Shown piece by piece: positions 16,700 to 25,728 of a DNA stretch of 64,000 nt (position 1 is its first letter; the number at the start of each line of letters is the position of its first letter). A model generated the notes under the pieces. It saw only the letters and a program-made list of their open reading frames with translations. It was not told the origin of the DNA and did not search any database. The stretch is from NCBI RefSeq assembly GCF_042747725.1, contig NZ_JBHZGO010000108.1, forward strand, positions 31,691 to 95,690, written 5' to 3'. The DNA is from FACHB-T130 sp042747725. Its GTDB lineage: Bacteria; Cyanobacteriota; Cyanobacteriia; Cyanobacteriales; FACHB-T130. The translations under genes and the position numbers were made by a program.

Positions 16700-18058
16700 A
16701 TGAAATCGATACGTTTCTTGCTGCTGCTGCTCATCCTGACTACAGCAGCCGCCTGTGACTCAACTCAGGCATCCCTCGACCCCCAGACAACCCAACCAAC
16801 CGAGCAACCGACAGAAACTCCGGCACAGCCGAACCAACAGCTTTCCCAAGCGGCTCAGACCAAAAACGTGGTGCGAACCGAACCACTCACACCCCAACCG
16901 ATTCGCATCACCCTCAATAACTTACCCAAACCCTACGCCAGCGACAGTGCCTCCAACTCGCCCAACGTGGTGCCCATCCCGCAAAACCCCGCCCTGCGCG
17001 TCCCGGCTGGCTTCGTCGTCAACGTCTTTGCCGACAATCTAGACAGACCCCGCTGGCTGGCACTCACCCCTAACGGCGACGTGTTAGTCACCGAAACCCG
17101 ACAAAACCAGATTCGCCTGCTGCGCGACACCAACGGCGATGGCGTCGCCGATGTCCGCCAAACCTTCGCCAGTTCTCAAAATGGGGTAAATATCCCCTTT
17201 GGCATGACCTTTGCGGGCGGATACTTCTTCCTCGGCAACACAGGCGAAGTCCGGCGGTATCCCTACACTCAAGGACAACAGCAACTCACCGGGACAGGCG
17301 AAAAAATCGCTAACTTAACCCCCGGCGGCTACAACCAGCACTGGACGCGCAACGTCGTTGCCTCACCCGATGGGCAAAAGCTCTACGTCTCAATTGGGTC
17401 GGCATCCAACGCTTCAGAAGAACCCATACCCCGTGCCTCTGTACAGGTGATGAACCTAGATGGTTCCAACCAGCAAACTTTTGCTTACGGTTTACGCAAC
17501 CCAGTCGGACTCGACTTTCACCCCACCACTGGCGAACTTTATACTGCCGTGAATGAACGAGACGGACTGGGCGACGACCTGGTACCCGACTACCTAACCC
17601 GCATCCAACAGGGAGAATTCTATGGCTGGCCTTACGCCTACCTGGCACCAAATCTTCTTGACCCGCGTCATCTGGTCAACGGAAAGAGCAAACGTCCCGA
17701 CCTGGTAGCAAAAACAAAGACGCCCGACGTTCTCTTCCAAGCCCACTCGGCTGCTTTGGGATTGCAGTTTTATGACGGCAATACCTTTCCCGAAAAATAT
17801 CGCAACGGCGCTTTTGTCGCCTTTCGCGGTTCCTGGAACCGTAACCAAGGCACCGGCTACAAAATTGTCTTTGCCCCCTTCTCTAACGGGCGTCCTCAGG
17901 GCTACTATGAAGATTTTCTCACCGGGTTCCTGCTTAACCCATCTGTCCCAACCACCTGGGGGCGTCCGGTGGGTTTACTCGTGCTACCTGATGGGAGTTT
18001 GCTGCTGACGGAAGAAGCCAATAACCGGATTTACCGCATCCAGTATCGTGGCTCTTAA
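16700..18058 (+). CDS. Sorbosone/glucose dehydrogenase-like lipoprotein
   Basis: The 452-residue product has a signal peptide with lipobox TAAAC (Cys19), a Pro/Gln/Thr-rich linker to about residue 90, and a six-bladed propeller domain. Segments such as VFADNLDRPRWLALTPNGDV, LRDTNGDGVADVRQ, YGLRNPVGLDFHPTTGELY and NERDGLGDDLVPDY match the PQQ-type glucose/sorbosone dehydrogenase family (GSDH). Family members oxidise sugars in the periplasm, although many cyanobacterial ones have no tested activity. The GC-rich codon use differs from the RNA ligase gene just upstream. Confidence 0.8.
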   Translation: MKSIRFLLLLLILTTAAACDSTQASLDPQTTQPTEQPTETPAQPNQQLSQAAQTKNVVRTEPLTPQPIRITLNNLPKPYASDSASNSPNVVPIPQNPALRVPAGFVVNVFADNLDRPRWLALTPNGDVLVTETRQNQIRLLRDTNGDGVADVRQTFASSQNGVNIPFGMTFAGGYFFLGNTGEVRRYPYTQGQQQLTGTGEKIANLTPGGYNQHWTRNVVASPDGQKLYVSIGSASNASEEPIPRASVQVMNLDGSNQQTFAYGLRNPVGLDFHPTTGELYTAVNERDGLGDDLVPDYLTRIQQGEFYGWPYAYLAPNLLDPRHLVNGKSKRPDLVAKTKTPDVLFQAHSAALGLQFYDGNTFPEKYRNGAFVAFRGSWNRNQGTGYKIVFAPFSNGRPQGYYEDFLTGFLLNPSVPTTWGRPVGLLVLPDGSLLLTEEANNRIYRIQYRGS

Positions 18059-18091
18059 CTAGTTGTTAATCGCGGCTCGAAGAACTGCCCC

Positions 18092-19384
18092 ATGCACCCA
18101 AAACCAGTTAATCAATTCGCTGTCCTTAAGCCCGCGAAGACGGGCTTGGTTTGTTTAGCCGCGACTTCAGTCGTCGGAGTGTTAACGCTTGGCTTACCAA
18201 CCCCAGCCCAAGCGGCAAACTCCAAAGACGTGCAGAAGTTGCTGACGCTGAAAACTTGCCCTGGATGTAACCTGAAAGATGCCCAACTCAGGGGAATTAA
18301 CCTCAGAAATGCCGACTTGAGGAATGCCCAGCTTGACGGTGCCGACTTGACGGCTGCTGACCTCACGGGCGCTAAGCTAGAGGGTGCCCAGCTCAACGGT
18401 GCCAAACTAACTGCCGCTAATTTGGAAAAGGCGAACTTGAGACAGGCAAAATTGGCGGCTGCAAATAAAATTGTTGCTGATTTAACAGACGCTAAATTGC
18501 GGGGGGCAAACTTATATGCAGCTAACCTCACGGGCGCTAAGCTAGAGCGTGCCCAGCTAGCGCAAACTCAACTGAATTTTGCCCAGTTAGCAGGTGCAAA
18601 TCTCGGACAAGCCAATTTGATAGAAGCTAATCTTTCGGGTGCCAATTTAGGCGGGGCAAACCTAAAAGATGCTCAGATGCAAATTGTTAACTTAGCAGGT
18701 GCCAACCTCACAGGTGCCAAGTTGAATAATGCCCAGTTAGATACTGCCAATATGGATAGTGTCAACTTGAGCAATGCTGACTTGAGTCAGGCTTCTTTGA
18801 ATAATGCTGACTTGAATGGTGGAATTCTCACGGGTGCCAATCTGCAAAAAGGATCGCTGACAGCAGCTAATTTGCAAAGTGCTACTCTCACGGGTGCGAA
18901 TTTGACGGGTGCGAATTTGACGGGTGCTGGTTTCAATCGTGCGAATTTGACGGGTGCTAAATTCAACGATGCTGACTTAACCAATGCCAAACTGCCGCTT
19001 GCCAACCTCACCAACGCTAATTTGGCGGGTGCTAATCTCCATGATGCTTATCTGGATAGTGCCAACTTGAGCGGTGCCAACTTGAGCGGTGTAAACTTGC
19101 GCGGGGCGAATTTGCGGTCTGCCAATTTAAGCGGTGCGTCGATGATTGGCACCAATCTAGAAAGTGCCAATCTGATGAATGCTATTTTGACAGGAGCCAA
19201 TCTGAGTTACACCAATTTCAGCAGTGCCGATCTCAGGGGTGCCAATTTAGGAAATACTAATCTGAGTTATGCCAACTTGACTCAAACAGATTTGGGTCAG
19301 GCTAGCTTAGCGAATGCCAACCTGACGGGTGCCAATTGGAAGGATGCTAAGCTCAAAGGTGTCATTGGATTGAATGGATATTGA
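18092..19384 (+). CDS. Exported pentapeptide-repeat protein
   Basis: The 430-residue product has a signal-like N-terminus ending near AQA. A short motif VQKLLTLKTCPGCNL follows, then over 60 tandem A(D/N)LXX pentapeptides that fold as a right-handed quadrilateral beta helix. The function of such proteins in cyanobacteria is mostly unknown. The CPGC motif just before the repeats is shared with the next gene. The two genes are 100 bases apart on one strand and are likely paralogues. Confidence 0.85.
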   Translation: MHPKPVNQFAVLKPAKTGLVCLAATSVVGVLTLGLPTPAQAANSKDVQKLLTLKTCPGCNLKDAQLRGINLRNADLRNAQLDGADLTAADLTGAKLEGAQLNGAKLTAANLEKANLRQAKLAAANKIVADLTDAKLRGANLYAANLTGAKLERAQLAQTQLNFAQLAGANLGQANLIEANLSGANLGGANLKDAQMQIVNLAGANLTGAKLNNAQLDTANMDSVNLSNADLSQASLNNADLNGGILTGANLQKGSLTAANLQSATLTGANLTGANLTGAGFNRANLTGAKFNDADLTNAKLPLANLTNANLAGANLHDAYLDSANLSGANLSGVNLRGANLRSANLSGASMIGTNLESANLMNAILTGANLSYTNFSSADLRGANLGNTNLSYANLTQTDLGQASLANANLTGANWKDAKLKGVIGLNGY

Positions 19385-19492
19385 GCGATCGCATTCCATC
19401 CCCGTTGACTCTTTTGTTCCGACGCGCATGGCTAACAAGAGAGCGTCTTGGCAGTTCAATCGATACTCATCTCCTCAGTTGGCTACCATCCC

Positions 19493-19996
19493 ATGAAACC
19501 AGGAATCCTCGCTACCGCCCTGTTGATGCCTGTCTGCTTTGCAGTGTCGGTCAAAGCAGAGAATCCAGAACACGTTCAGAGATTATTAATTAATAAAGAA
19601 TGTCAATTTTGTGACTTGAGCAATGTGAACTTGACCGGGTATGACCTAAGCGGTGCCAACTTAAAGGGTGCCAATCTCAAGGGTGCCAATCTCACCAGTG
19701 TCGTGCTAGCCGGTGCCGATCTCACAGCAGCCACCTTGGAGAATGCTAATCTGAGCAATGCTGTTCTAAATGGAGCTAACCTCAGCGGTGCGAAGATGCG
19801 GTTTGCGAAGATGCAGTATGCGAGTCTACAGGGGGTCAAAGCGAAGGAAGCATTTGACGTGACGGGTGCCGATCTCACCGGGACAATTATGCCTTCAGGT
19901 CTAGTCTACAAGCCGGTTACTGAGGCACAAAAGAAACCGGCACCTGAGACCGGGCAACCCATCAACCAAGACCGCAGGGAACCGATGAATCCGTAA
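19493..19996 (+). CDS. Small exported pentapeptide-repeat protein
   Basis: I start at ATG 19493 (MKPGILATALLMPVCF), which gives a clean signal peptide and 167 residues; a TTG 45 bases upstream is possible. After the signal comes VQRLLINKECQFCDL, the same CxxC lead as in the preceding pentapeptide protein, then about 14 A(D/N)LXX repeats and a polar, Pro-rich tail. It looks like a short paralogue of its neighbour and is probably co-transcribed with it. Confidence 0.8.
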   Translation: MKPGILATALLMPVCFAVSVKAENPEHVQRLLINKECQFCDLSNVNLTGYDLSGANLKGANLKGANLTSVVLAGADLTAATLENANLSNAVLNGANLSGAKMRFAKMQYASLQGVKAKEAFDVTGADLTGTIMPSGLVYKPVTEAQKKPAPETGQPINQDRREPMNP

Positions 19997-20014
19997 AATT
20001 CATAAGTTTTTTAG

Positions 20015-20020
20015 TATAAT
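20015..20020 (+). promoter_or_regulatory. Candidate -10 box of pyk
   Basis: A perfect TATAAT lies 123 bases before the pyruvate kinase ATG. No good -35 hexamer sits at the right distance, so this could be a group 2 sigma or activator-dependent promoter. Confidence 0.4.
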
Positions 20021-20142
20021 ATCTACACAGTAGAGAGGGGAAGTGGCTCCAAAGCCCTAATAGGAGTTGGAACAAATGTGATAGTATCCCTTTGCTTTCG
20101 TGTTACACGCAGTCCTCTTCTGCTCTCCCTGAATTTTGCCCC

Positions 20143-21927
20143 ATGCAACTGCGAAATCCCCAGCGCCGGACAAAAATTGTCGCTACGATTGGCCCTGCTA
20201 CCAGTAGTCCAGAGGTCTTACGCGCTTTAATTGAAGCGGGTGCGACGACCCTGCGCCTCAACTTTTCTCATGGAACTCATGAAGACCATCAGCGTAGCAT
20301 TCGCTTGATCCGCCAGATGGCTTTTGAACTGAATCAGCCGGTGGGCATTTTGCAAGACTTGCAAGGCCCCAAAATTCGTTTGGGACGGTTTGAAATGGGG
20401 TCTATCGTCCTCAATAAGGGCGATCGCTTCATCTTAACCAGTCACCTCGTCCCAGGCACCCAAGAAATTAGCTCTGTCACCTACGAACCTCTAGCAGATG
20501 AAGTCCCGACCGGGGCAGCGATTCTCTTGGATGATGGCAAAGTGGAAATGCGGGTGGAACAGATAGACCGCACGGCGCGGGAATTGCACTGTCGCGTTGT
20601 CGTAGGCGGGCCACTTTCTAATAACAAAGGAGTGAATTTCCCTGGCGTCTATCTGTCAATTAAGGCGCTGACTGACAAAGACCGTAAAGACTTGATGTTT
20701 GGTCTTGACCAAGGCGTTGACTGGGTAGCGCTGAGCTTTGTCCGCAACCCCCAGGATGTGCTGGAAATTAAAGAGCTGATTTCCAGTGCTGGTAAGCAAG
20801 TGCCGGTGGTTGTCAAGATTGAAAAGCACGAAGCCATCGACCAAATGGAAGCCATTCTCTCGCTCAGCGATGGTGTCATGGTGGCTCGTGGTGACTTGGG
20901 CGTTGAATTGCCTGCTGAGGATGTCCCGATCCTGCAAAAGCGGCTGATTGCAACATCGAATCAGCTGGGCATTCCGGTAATTACGGCAACTCAGATGTTG
21001 GACAGCATGGTGAACAATCCCCGTCCCACCCGTGCTGAAATTTCCGATGTCGCCAATGCGATTTTGGACGGAACCGACGCCGTGATGCTCTCCAACGAGA
21101 CAGCGGTAGGTAAATACCCCATCGAAGCGGTGGAGACGATGGCGCGAATTGCCGTGCGGATTGAGCAAGAACAAATCGCCCGTAACGTGCGGGGCACCAC
21201 TCGCTCGATCACGAATGCTATTAGTCAGGCGGTTGGTCAAATTTCCGAGCAGCTGGGGGCAGCAGCGATTATGTCGTTGACCAAAAGCGGTGCCACTGCC
21301 CGAAATGTTTCTAAGTTTCGACCTTCTACGCCGGTTCTGGCAGTGACTCCCCATGTGGACGTGGCGCGGCAGTTGCAGATGGTGTGGGGCGTGAAGCCGC
21401 TTCTGGTGCTGGATTTACCTTCAGCGGGTCAGACGTTCCAGGCGGCAATCAACGTGGCACTGGAGAAACATCTGCTGGCTGAAGGAGATTTGGTGGTGAT
21501 GACTGCCGGGACGCTCCAAGGCATCTCTGGTTCAACCGACCTGATTAAAGTTGAGATGGTGACATCAGTTCTCGGCAAGGGAATTGGGATTGGTCAGGGA
21601 TCGGTGAGCGGTCGAGCGCGAGTGGCTTGCACTGCTAAAGAGGTGGGAAACTTTAATCATGGGGAAATTCTGGTGGTGCCCCGCACGAATGCCGATTTTG
21701 TGGAAGCAATTCGCAAGGCATCTGGGATTATTACTGAGGATGAAAGCCTAACCAGTCATGCGGCTGTGATTGGCTTACGCCTTGGGGTGCCGGTAATTGT
21801 GGGCGTCAAGAAGGCGACGGAAATTATTCGGGATGGAGCGATTTTGACGCTAGATATGCAACGGGGTCTGGTTTACTCTGGTGCTATGGCAGGGACTTCT
21901 CCGACGACTGCGGCACTGCCGGTTTAA
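20143..21927 (+). CDS. pyk: Pyruvate kinase with C-terminal PEP-utiliser-like domain
   Basis: I start at ATG 20143, where the family N-terminus RRTKIVATIGPAT begins at once, giving 594 residues. Pyruvate kinase converts PEP and ADP to pyruvate and ATP. Active-site segments are LRLNFSHG, QDLQGPKIR, VKIEKHEA and VMVARGDLGVELP, followed by PVITATQMLDSM. After the usual C-terminal domain (to about 480) comes an extra domain with the SHAAVIGLRLGVPVIVGV pattern of PEP-utilising enzymes, including the conserved His. This extension is known in cyanobacterial and Geobacillus-type enzymes. Confidence 0.95.
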   Translation: MQLRNPQRRTKIVATIGPATSSPEVLRALIEAGATTLRLNFSHGTHEDHQRSIRLIRQMAFELNQPVGILQDLQGPKIRLGRFEMGSIVLNKGDRFILTSHLVPGTQEISSVTYEPLADEVPTGAAILLDDGKVEMRVEQIDRTARELHCRVVVGGPLSNNKGVNFPGVYLSIKALTDKDRKDLMFGLDQGVDWVALSFVRNPQDVLEIKELISSAGKQVPVVVKIEKHEAIDQMEAILSLSDGVMVARGDLGVELPAEDVPILQKRLIATSNQLGIPVITATQMLDSMVNNPRPTRAEISDVANAILDGTDAVMLSNETAVGKYPIEAVETMARIAVRIEQEQIARNVRGTTRSITNAISQAVGQISEQLGAAAIMSLTKSGATARNVSKFRPSTPVLAVTPHVDVARQLQMVWGVKPLLVLDLPSAGQTFQAAINVALEKHLLAEGDLVVMTAGTLQGISGSTDLIKVEMVTSVLGKGIGIGQGSVSGRARVACTAKEVGNFNHGEILVVPRTNADFVEAIRKASGIITEDESLTSHAAVIGLRLGVPVIVGVKKATEIIRDGAILTLDMQRGLVYSGAMAGTSPTTAALPV

Positions 21928-22070
21928 GCGCGATCGCTTCTGTTGATCTCTTTTGTGCGATCGCTCCTTTGACGAATTGCTTTCGTCGCAGAGGACACAA
22001 ACACACATCGGCAACGAGAGCGATCGCTCATTTCCCCCAAACTTGCACAATAAGGTAAAAAAAGCAAGAA

Positions 22071-22153
22071 TTTAATTTTTAATTATTTGTGTTTAATTTT
22101 TAATTATTTGTGTTTAATTTTTAATTTTTAATTTTTAATTTTTAATTATTTGT
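22071..22153. repeat. AT-rich heptamer repeat tract
   Basis: Tandem ATTTTTA units with interspersed TTATTTGTG fill the gap between convergent pyk and sasA and run into the sasA stop codon. Similar tracts occur at 51516 and 62053. Confidence 0.75.
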
Positions 22154-23339
22154 AAATCGGCAGCGTGAAGTGAAAAATGCTGCCCTTATCTAGATTCGAG
22201 TTTACCCAAATCCGCCCATAATGCGCCCGAATAATCCGCTGGCATAAGCCAAGACCAATCCCATACCCTTCTTTTGCTTCGTCTCGCTCTAGGCGATAGC
22301 GATCCTCAAAGATGCGCTCTTGATTCTCCGCAGGGATACCAAAACCCGTGTCCCCAACACTCACCTGAATTTTCTGGGTCGTGCGGTGCAGCATTGAAAC
22401 TTGAATCCTGCCACCCTCTGGCGTGTACTTAATCGCGTTATCCAGAAGGTTGACTATCACTTGGCGCACCCGTTCTTCATCCGCATAGACATAGGGCAAA
22501 TCCTGGGGAATATCGGTTTCCAAGGATTGAGATTTCCCCTGACACCGATTTTTCAGTGAATTAATTACCTCATAACAAAGCGCCCCCAAGTCCAACTTAT
22601 GCGGTTGAATATGCAATTGGGCGCTCGTACCCCTGGCGGCTTGCAGAATATCTGCGATCAGCCGATCCATTGCCCGGATTTGGGTACGAGCCTGCTTGCT
22701 TAACTGCTCGGTCAGTGCTGGTGTTAGCTTGGCGGGTCTGCTGCTGTTGTTTGAATTTAAGCTTAATTCTAAAGTTTCCATTGTCAGAGAGGCGGCTGTT
22801 AGGGGACTCCGCAGGTCGTGAGCTAACATGGCGAGTACCCGGTCTTTAAACTGTAGCTGCTCCAGCAGTTCTTCTTTTTCTTTCTTGAGGCGAAAAATTT
22901 CGTCAGACAGTTGAATCAGTTCTGCGGAATGAGCAACAGAACGAATCGCTGATTTTTCTGCCTCGGTGGTCGGTGAGTTGGTCTCGCGTGCTAAAGTCTC
23001 CTGGTATTCTTCGGCACACAGTTGCCAGCGAGGCCAACAATTCTTCAGTTGAGCGATTAAATTACTCCCAGCCAGCGTCTGTCGGGGTTTTGGATGAATC
23101 TTGATCAAGGCTGGGGTTGCCACCAGTTTAAAGTGTTCGGCTAAATAGGGCTGCTCCCCCACCTCGACCATCTGAAGTTCAAAGGGAAACTCGGTCTTTA
23201 AGTTCTCCAGATAAGTTTGGATTTGCTGGATTTGTTTGCGCGAACTCGGACGCTCATCGACAAACAGCAGTAGCTGTAGCGATGCTTCAGAATGGGTAGG
23301 TTTTTCAAGAGCTGCCTGTATGTAATCTGGTTTCAGCAC
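22146..23339 (-). CDS. sasA: Adaptive-response histidine kinase SasA
   Basis: The 397-residue protein has the diagnostic N-terminal KaiB-like thioredoxin fold (about residues 15-105, LLLFVDERPSSRKQ then LVATPALIKIHPKP). A coiled coil near 140-165, a HisKA domain (MLAHDLRSPLTAAS, phospho-His about 174) and a HATPase domain (N box LLDNAIKYTP, G1 VGDTGFGIP, G2 GYGIGLGLCQ) follow. SasA senses KaiC and phosphorylates RpaA to drive circadian output. No kai genes are visible in the window, so it sits apart from them. Confidence 0.93.
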   Translation of the reverse strand: MLKPDYIQAALEKPTHSEASLQLLLFVDERPSSRKQIQQIQTYLENLKTEFPFELQMVEVGEQPYLAEHFKLVATPALIKIHPKPRQTLAGSNLIAQLKNCWPRWQLCAEEYQETLARETNSPTTEAEKSAIRSVAHSAELIQLSDEIFRLKKEKEELLEQLQFKDRVLAMLAHDLRSPLTAASLTMETLELSLNSNNSSRPAKLTPALTEQLSKQARTQIRAMDRLIADILQAARGTSAQLHIQPHKLDLGALCYEVINSLKNRCQGKSQSLETDIPQDLPYVYADEERVRQVIVNLLDNAIKYTPEGGRIQVSMLHRTTQKIQVSVGDTGFGIPAENQERIFEDRYRLERDEAKEGYGIGLGLCQRIIRAHYGRIWVNSNLDKGSIFHFTLPIYK

Positions 23340-23453
23340 TGGGAACCAACCGATGACACTTTAATTCTTAGGGGTATTGACTGAGAGTGGACGAGAAGCG
23401 AAAGTCCGCTTTCAATTTAATATCTATTTAACATTTATAAACGATTGTGAGTG

Positions 23454-25151
23454 ATGTTGTTGAAATTACACAAGCAGCCAGCGTTACGGGTAGTGATGGG
23501 TGCAGCGATCGCATTTTTTTTGTTCGCTCTCATCTTCATCCTGCATCGGCACTTCACCTTTTATTCCTCCTACGATCAAGGCATCTTTAATCAAGTCTTC
23601 TGGAACGGCATTCACGGTCGCTTCTTTCAGAGTTCCCTGTCTTCGCAGCTTTCGACCAACGTTGTCCACAATGGCGAAGTCCCAGAAGTTTTTTACCACC
23701 GCTTAGGGCAACACTTCACCCCAGCCCTTTTGCTGTGGCTACCCTTATATGCCCTGTTTCCCTCACCCGCAACTCTCAGCGTTTTGCAAGTTACGCTCGT
23801 AACCACCGCCGGTTTGGTTCTGTACGTCCTAGCTCGACAGCATCTGGAACCGGGAATTTCCGCCCTAATTACTGTCAGCTTTTACGGCGCTAACGCTGTT
23901 CTTGGCCCTACCTTAGCTAATTTCCACGATATTTGCCAAATTCCCCTCTTTACCTTTGGATTGCTGCTAGCAATGGAAAAGCGCTGGTGGTGGCTATTTT
24001 GGGTGCTGGCTGTTTTGATTCTGGCGGTTCGGGAAGATTCGGGTGTGAGTCTGTTTAGTATCGGGTTTTACATGATCCTGAGCAAACGCTATCCCAGGGC
24101 GGGTCTTGCCGTCTGTAGCCTCAGTTTTGCTTACATGATTGTCCTCACTAATCTGATCATGCCGCTGTTTTCCGAGGATATTTCTCAGCGGTTTATGATG
24201 GAGCGGTTCGGGCAGTATGCGGATGGCGAAGAAGCTTCTACCTTAGAAATTATCTGGGGAATGGTGACTAACCCCTGGCGACTCATCGTCGAGCTGTTTT
24301 CACCCTTCTTTGGCACGATTAAGTATTTATTAGGTCAATGGTTGCCCCTGGCTTTTGTGCCAGCGATTTCTCCGGCTTCTTGGATGGTAGCGGGATTTCC
24401 CCTATTGAAACTTTTATTAGGTAAGGGACAGTCGGTTCTAGCCATTAATATTCGCTATGCGATGACAATCGTGCCTGGGCTATTTTACGGGGCAATTCTC
24501 TGGTGGGCAGGGCAAAGCGACTTTAGAATCTGGATAAGAGATTTTAAATGGGGGCGAAAACCTCAGACATCAGAGATTGCTGAGTCTGAGGTGCAACCTA
24601 ATTATCCCAAATCGATTTCGCCGTCGTTTCGGCGCTTTTGGGTCATCTGCCTCTGCCTTTCAGTGTTTTTTACGCTCACTTCTAACCCCAATCGGACTTT
24701 TTACTTCCTGATCCCAGATTCTATTCAGCCTTTGGTTTATGTCCCTCTGACGCGGCAATGGGAACACGTCAGCCAAGGAAGCCCTTTATTGGCTCAGATT
24801 CCGCCTGACGCCAGTGTAACGGCAACAACCTATCTCGTGCCCCATCTTTCTGGTCGCCGCGAAATCATCCGCTTCCCGTCTTTGCAACTCCGCAATGATG
24901 CTGGTGAAGTGGTCAATGTGGATTACATCATTGCTGATTTGTGGCAAGCGCAGCAGTATAAAGCCGCTTTCAAGGAAGAACGCGGACTATTGCAACAGGG
25001 TGTTCCCACGATCGATCGGCTGTCTGGTAGTGGGGAGTATGGCATCATTGGCTTCAAAGATGGCGTTATTTTAATGCAAAAAGGAGTTGCCTCGAACGAT
25101 CAAGCGATCGCTGCGTGGCAGGCATTTCGCCAACAGATTTCTCTAACTTAA
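23454..25151 (+). CDS. DUF2079 integral membrane protein
   Basis: About 565 residues from ATG 23454; a GTG lies directly before it. The protein has some ten membrane helices and the DUF2079 signature near residues 35-60 (FTFYSSYDQGIFNQVFWN), followed by HFTPALLLWLPLYALFPSP. A central tract VREDSGVSL and a soluble C-terminal part are also typical. The fold resembles GT-C glycosyltransferases, but no activity is known. It is transcribed away from sasA. Confidence 0.8.
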   Translation: MLLKLHKQPALRVVMGAAIAFFLFALIFILHRHFTFYSSYDQGIFNQVFWNGIHGRFFQSSLSSQLSTNVVHNGEVPEVFYHRLGQHFTPALLLWLPLYALFPSPATLSVLQVTLVTTAGLVLYVLARQHLEPGISALITVSFYGANAVLGPTLANFHDICQIPLFTFGLLLAMEKRWWWLFWVLAVLILAVREDSGVSLFSIGFYMILSKRYPRAGLAVCSLSFAYMIVLTNLIMPLFSEDISQRFMMERFGQYADGEEASTLEIIWGMVTNPWRLIVELFSPFFGTIKYLLGQWLPLAFVPAISPASWMVAGFPLLKLLLGKGQSVLAINIRYAMTIVPGLFYGAILWWAGQSDFRIWIRDFKWGRKPQTSEIAESEVQPNYPKSISPSFRRFWVICLCLSVFFTLTSNPNRTFYFLIPDSIQPLVYVPLTRQWEHVSQGSPLLAQIPPDASVTATTYLVPHLSGRREIIRFPSLQLRNDAGEVVNVDYIIADLWQAQQYKAAFKEERGLLQQGVPTIDRLSGSGEYGIIGFKDGVILMQKGVASNDQAIAAWQAFRQQISLT

Positions 25152-25728
25152 ATTCGTCTTTTGTCGCATCTAGTGGCAAACTAAGCGATCGCACGCACCG
25201 AGCAATTCCATATCAACCCAGCAACATCCGCATTCCCACGGAAGTCATAGATGTTCCCAAATGGCAATATGGATGGCAAATCATGCCTTCTTTTTCACAA
25301 CGAAACCGATGGGCAAGAGCATCGGTCTGGGGTGGTTAATTAATCTGGGGATTATTGTGGAAAAACCGGATAGGCAATTGAAGTGTCTTTTAGAGTTTAT
25401 TTGGGGACAAACTTCGTTATTGAAATATCTATTCGGCAGCACATCAAGAGCTAGCGGTAGGATGAAGGCGATTGATATCTAGAGCTAGAAAAGAAATAAA
25501 CTCTAGGCTTCACATTTCATAATTTATTCTTTTCTTGCTTCTTATTGTATTAACTGCTTATCCCTCAAATAAAAGCAACAATAGAAATAGATTGAGTGTC
25601 TATCTCTGCTCAGGGTTAAAAGATTATTTAAATCTATAACACCCTTATTGTCCCAACTAGGAGACTATAATTTTTAGAACTATGTCGATCTGTAGCGATT
25701 TGTAACTGAATTGGGGGGATTGGGGGAA
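25152..25728. other. Intergenic region with kinase debris
   Basis: About 575 bases. The left part contains a histidine kinase fragment (25261-25482). The right part, 25490-25700, is AT-rich and probably holds the promoter of the next glycosyltransferase. No intact gene was seen. Confidence 0.5.
25261..25482 (+). pseudogene. Histidine kinase C-terminal remnant
   Basis: The frame reads NHAFFFTTKPMGKSIGLGW then IVEKPDRQLKC. This matches the end of hybrid-type histidine kinase ATPase domains, where PFFTTKPVGKGTGLGL is the G2 box and IVVEKHGGQLKC follows. Conserved residues are changed (GKSIGLGW), and the domain's N and G1 boxes are missing, so it is a decayed fragment. Confidence 0.45.

Noticed and set aside
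18112..19014. Long antisense open frames opposite the pentapeptide gene
   Set aside because: They come from the repeated codon pattern of the A(D/N)LXX repeats; no start site or family.
18092..19384. Regular spacing of similar words, as in a CRISPR array
   Set aside because: The words encode pentapeptides in one open frame and vary like protein repeats.
20656..21354. Long leftward frame opposite pyruvate kinase
   Set aside because: It lies wholly inside a recognised gene and has no protein-like motif.
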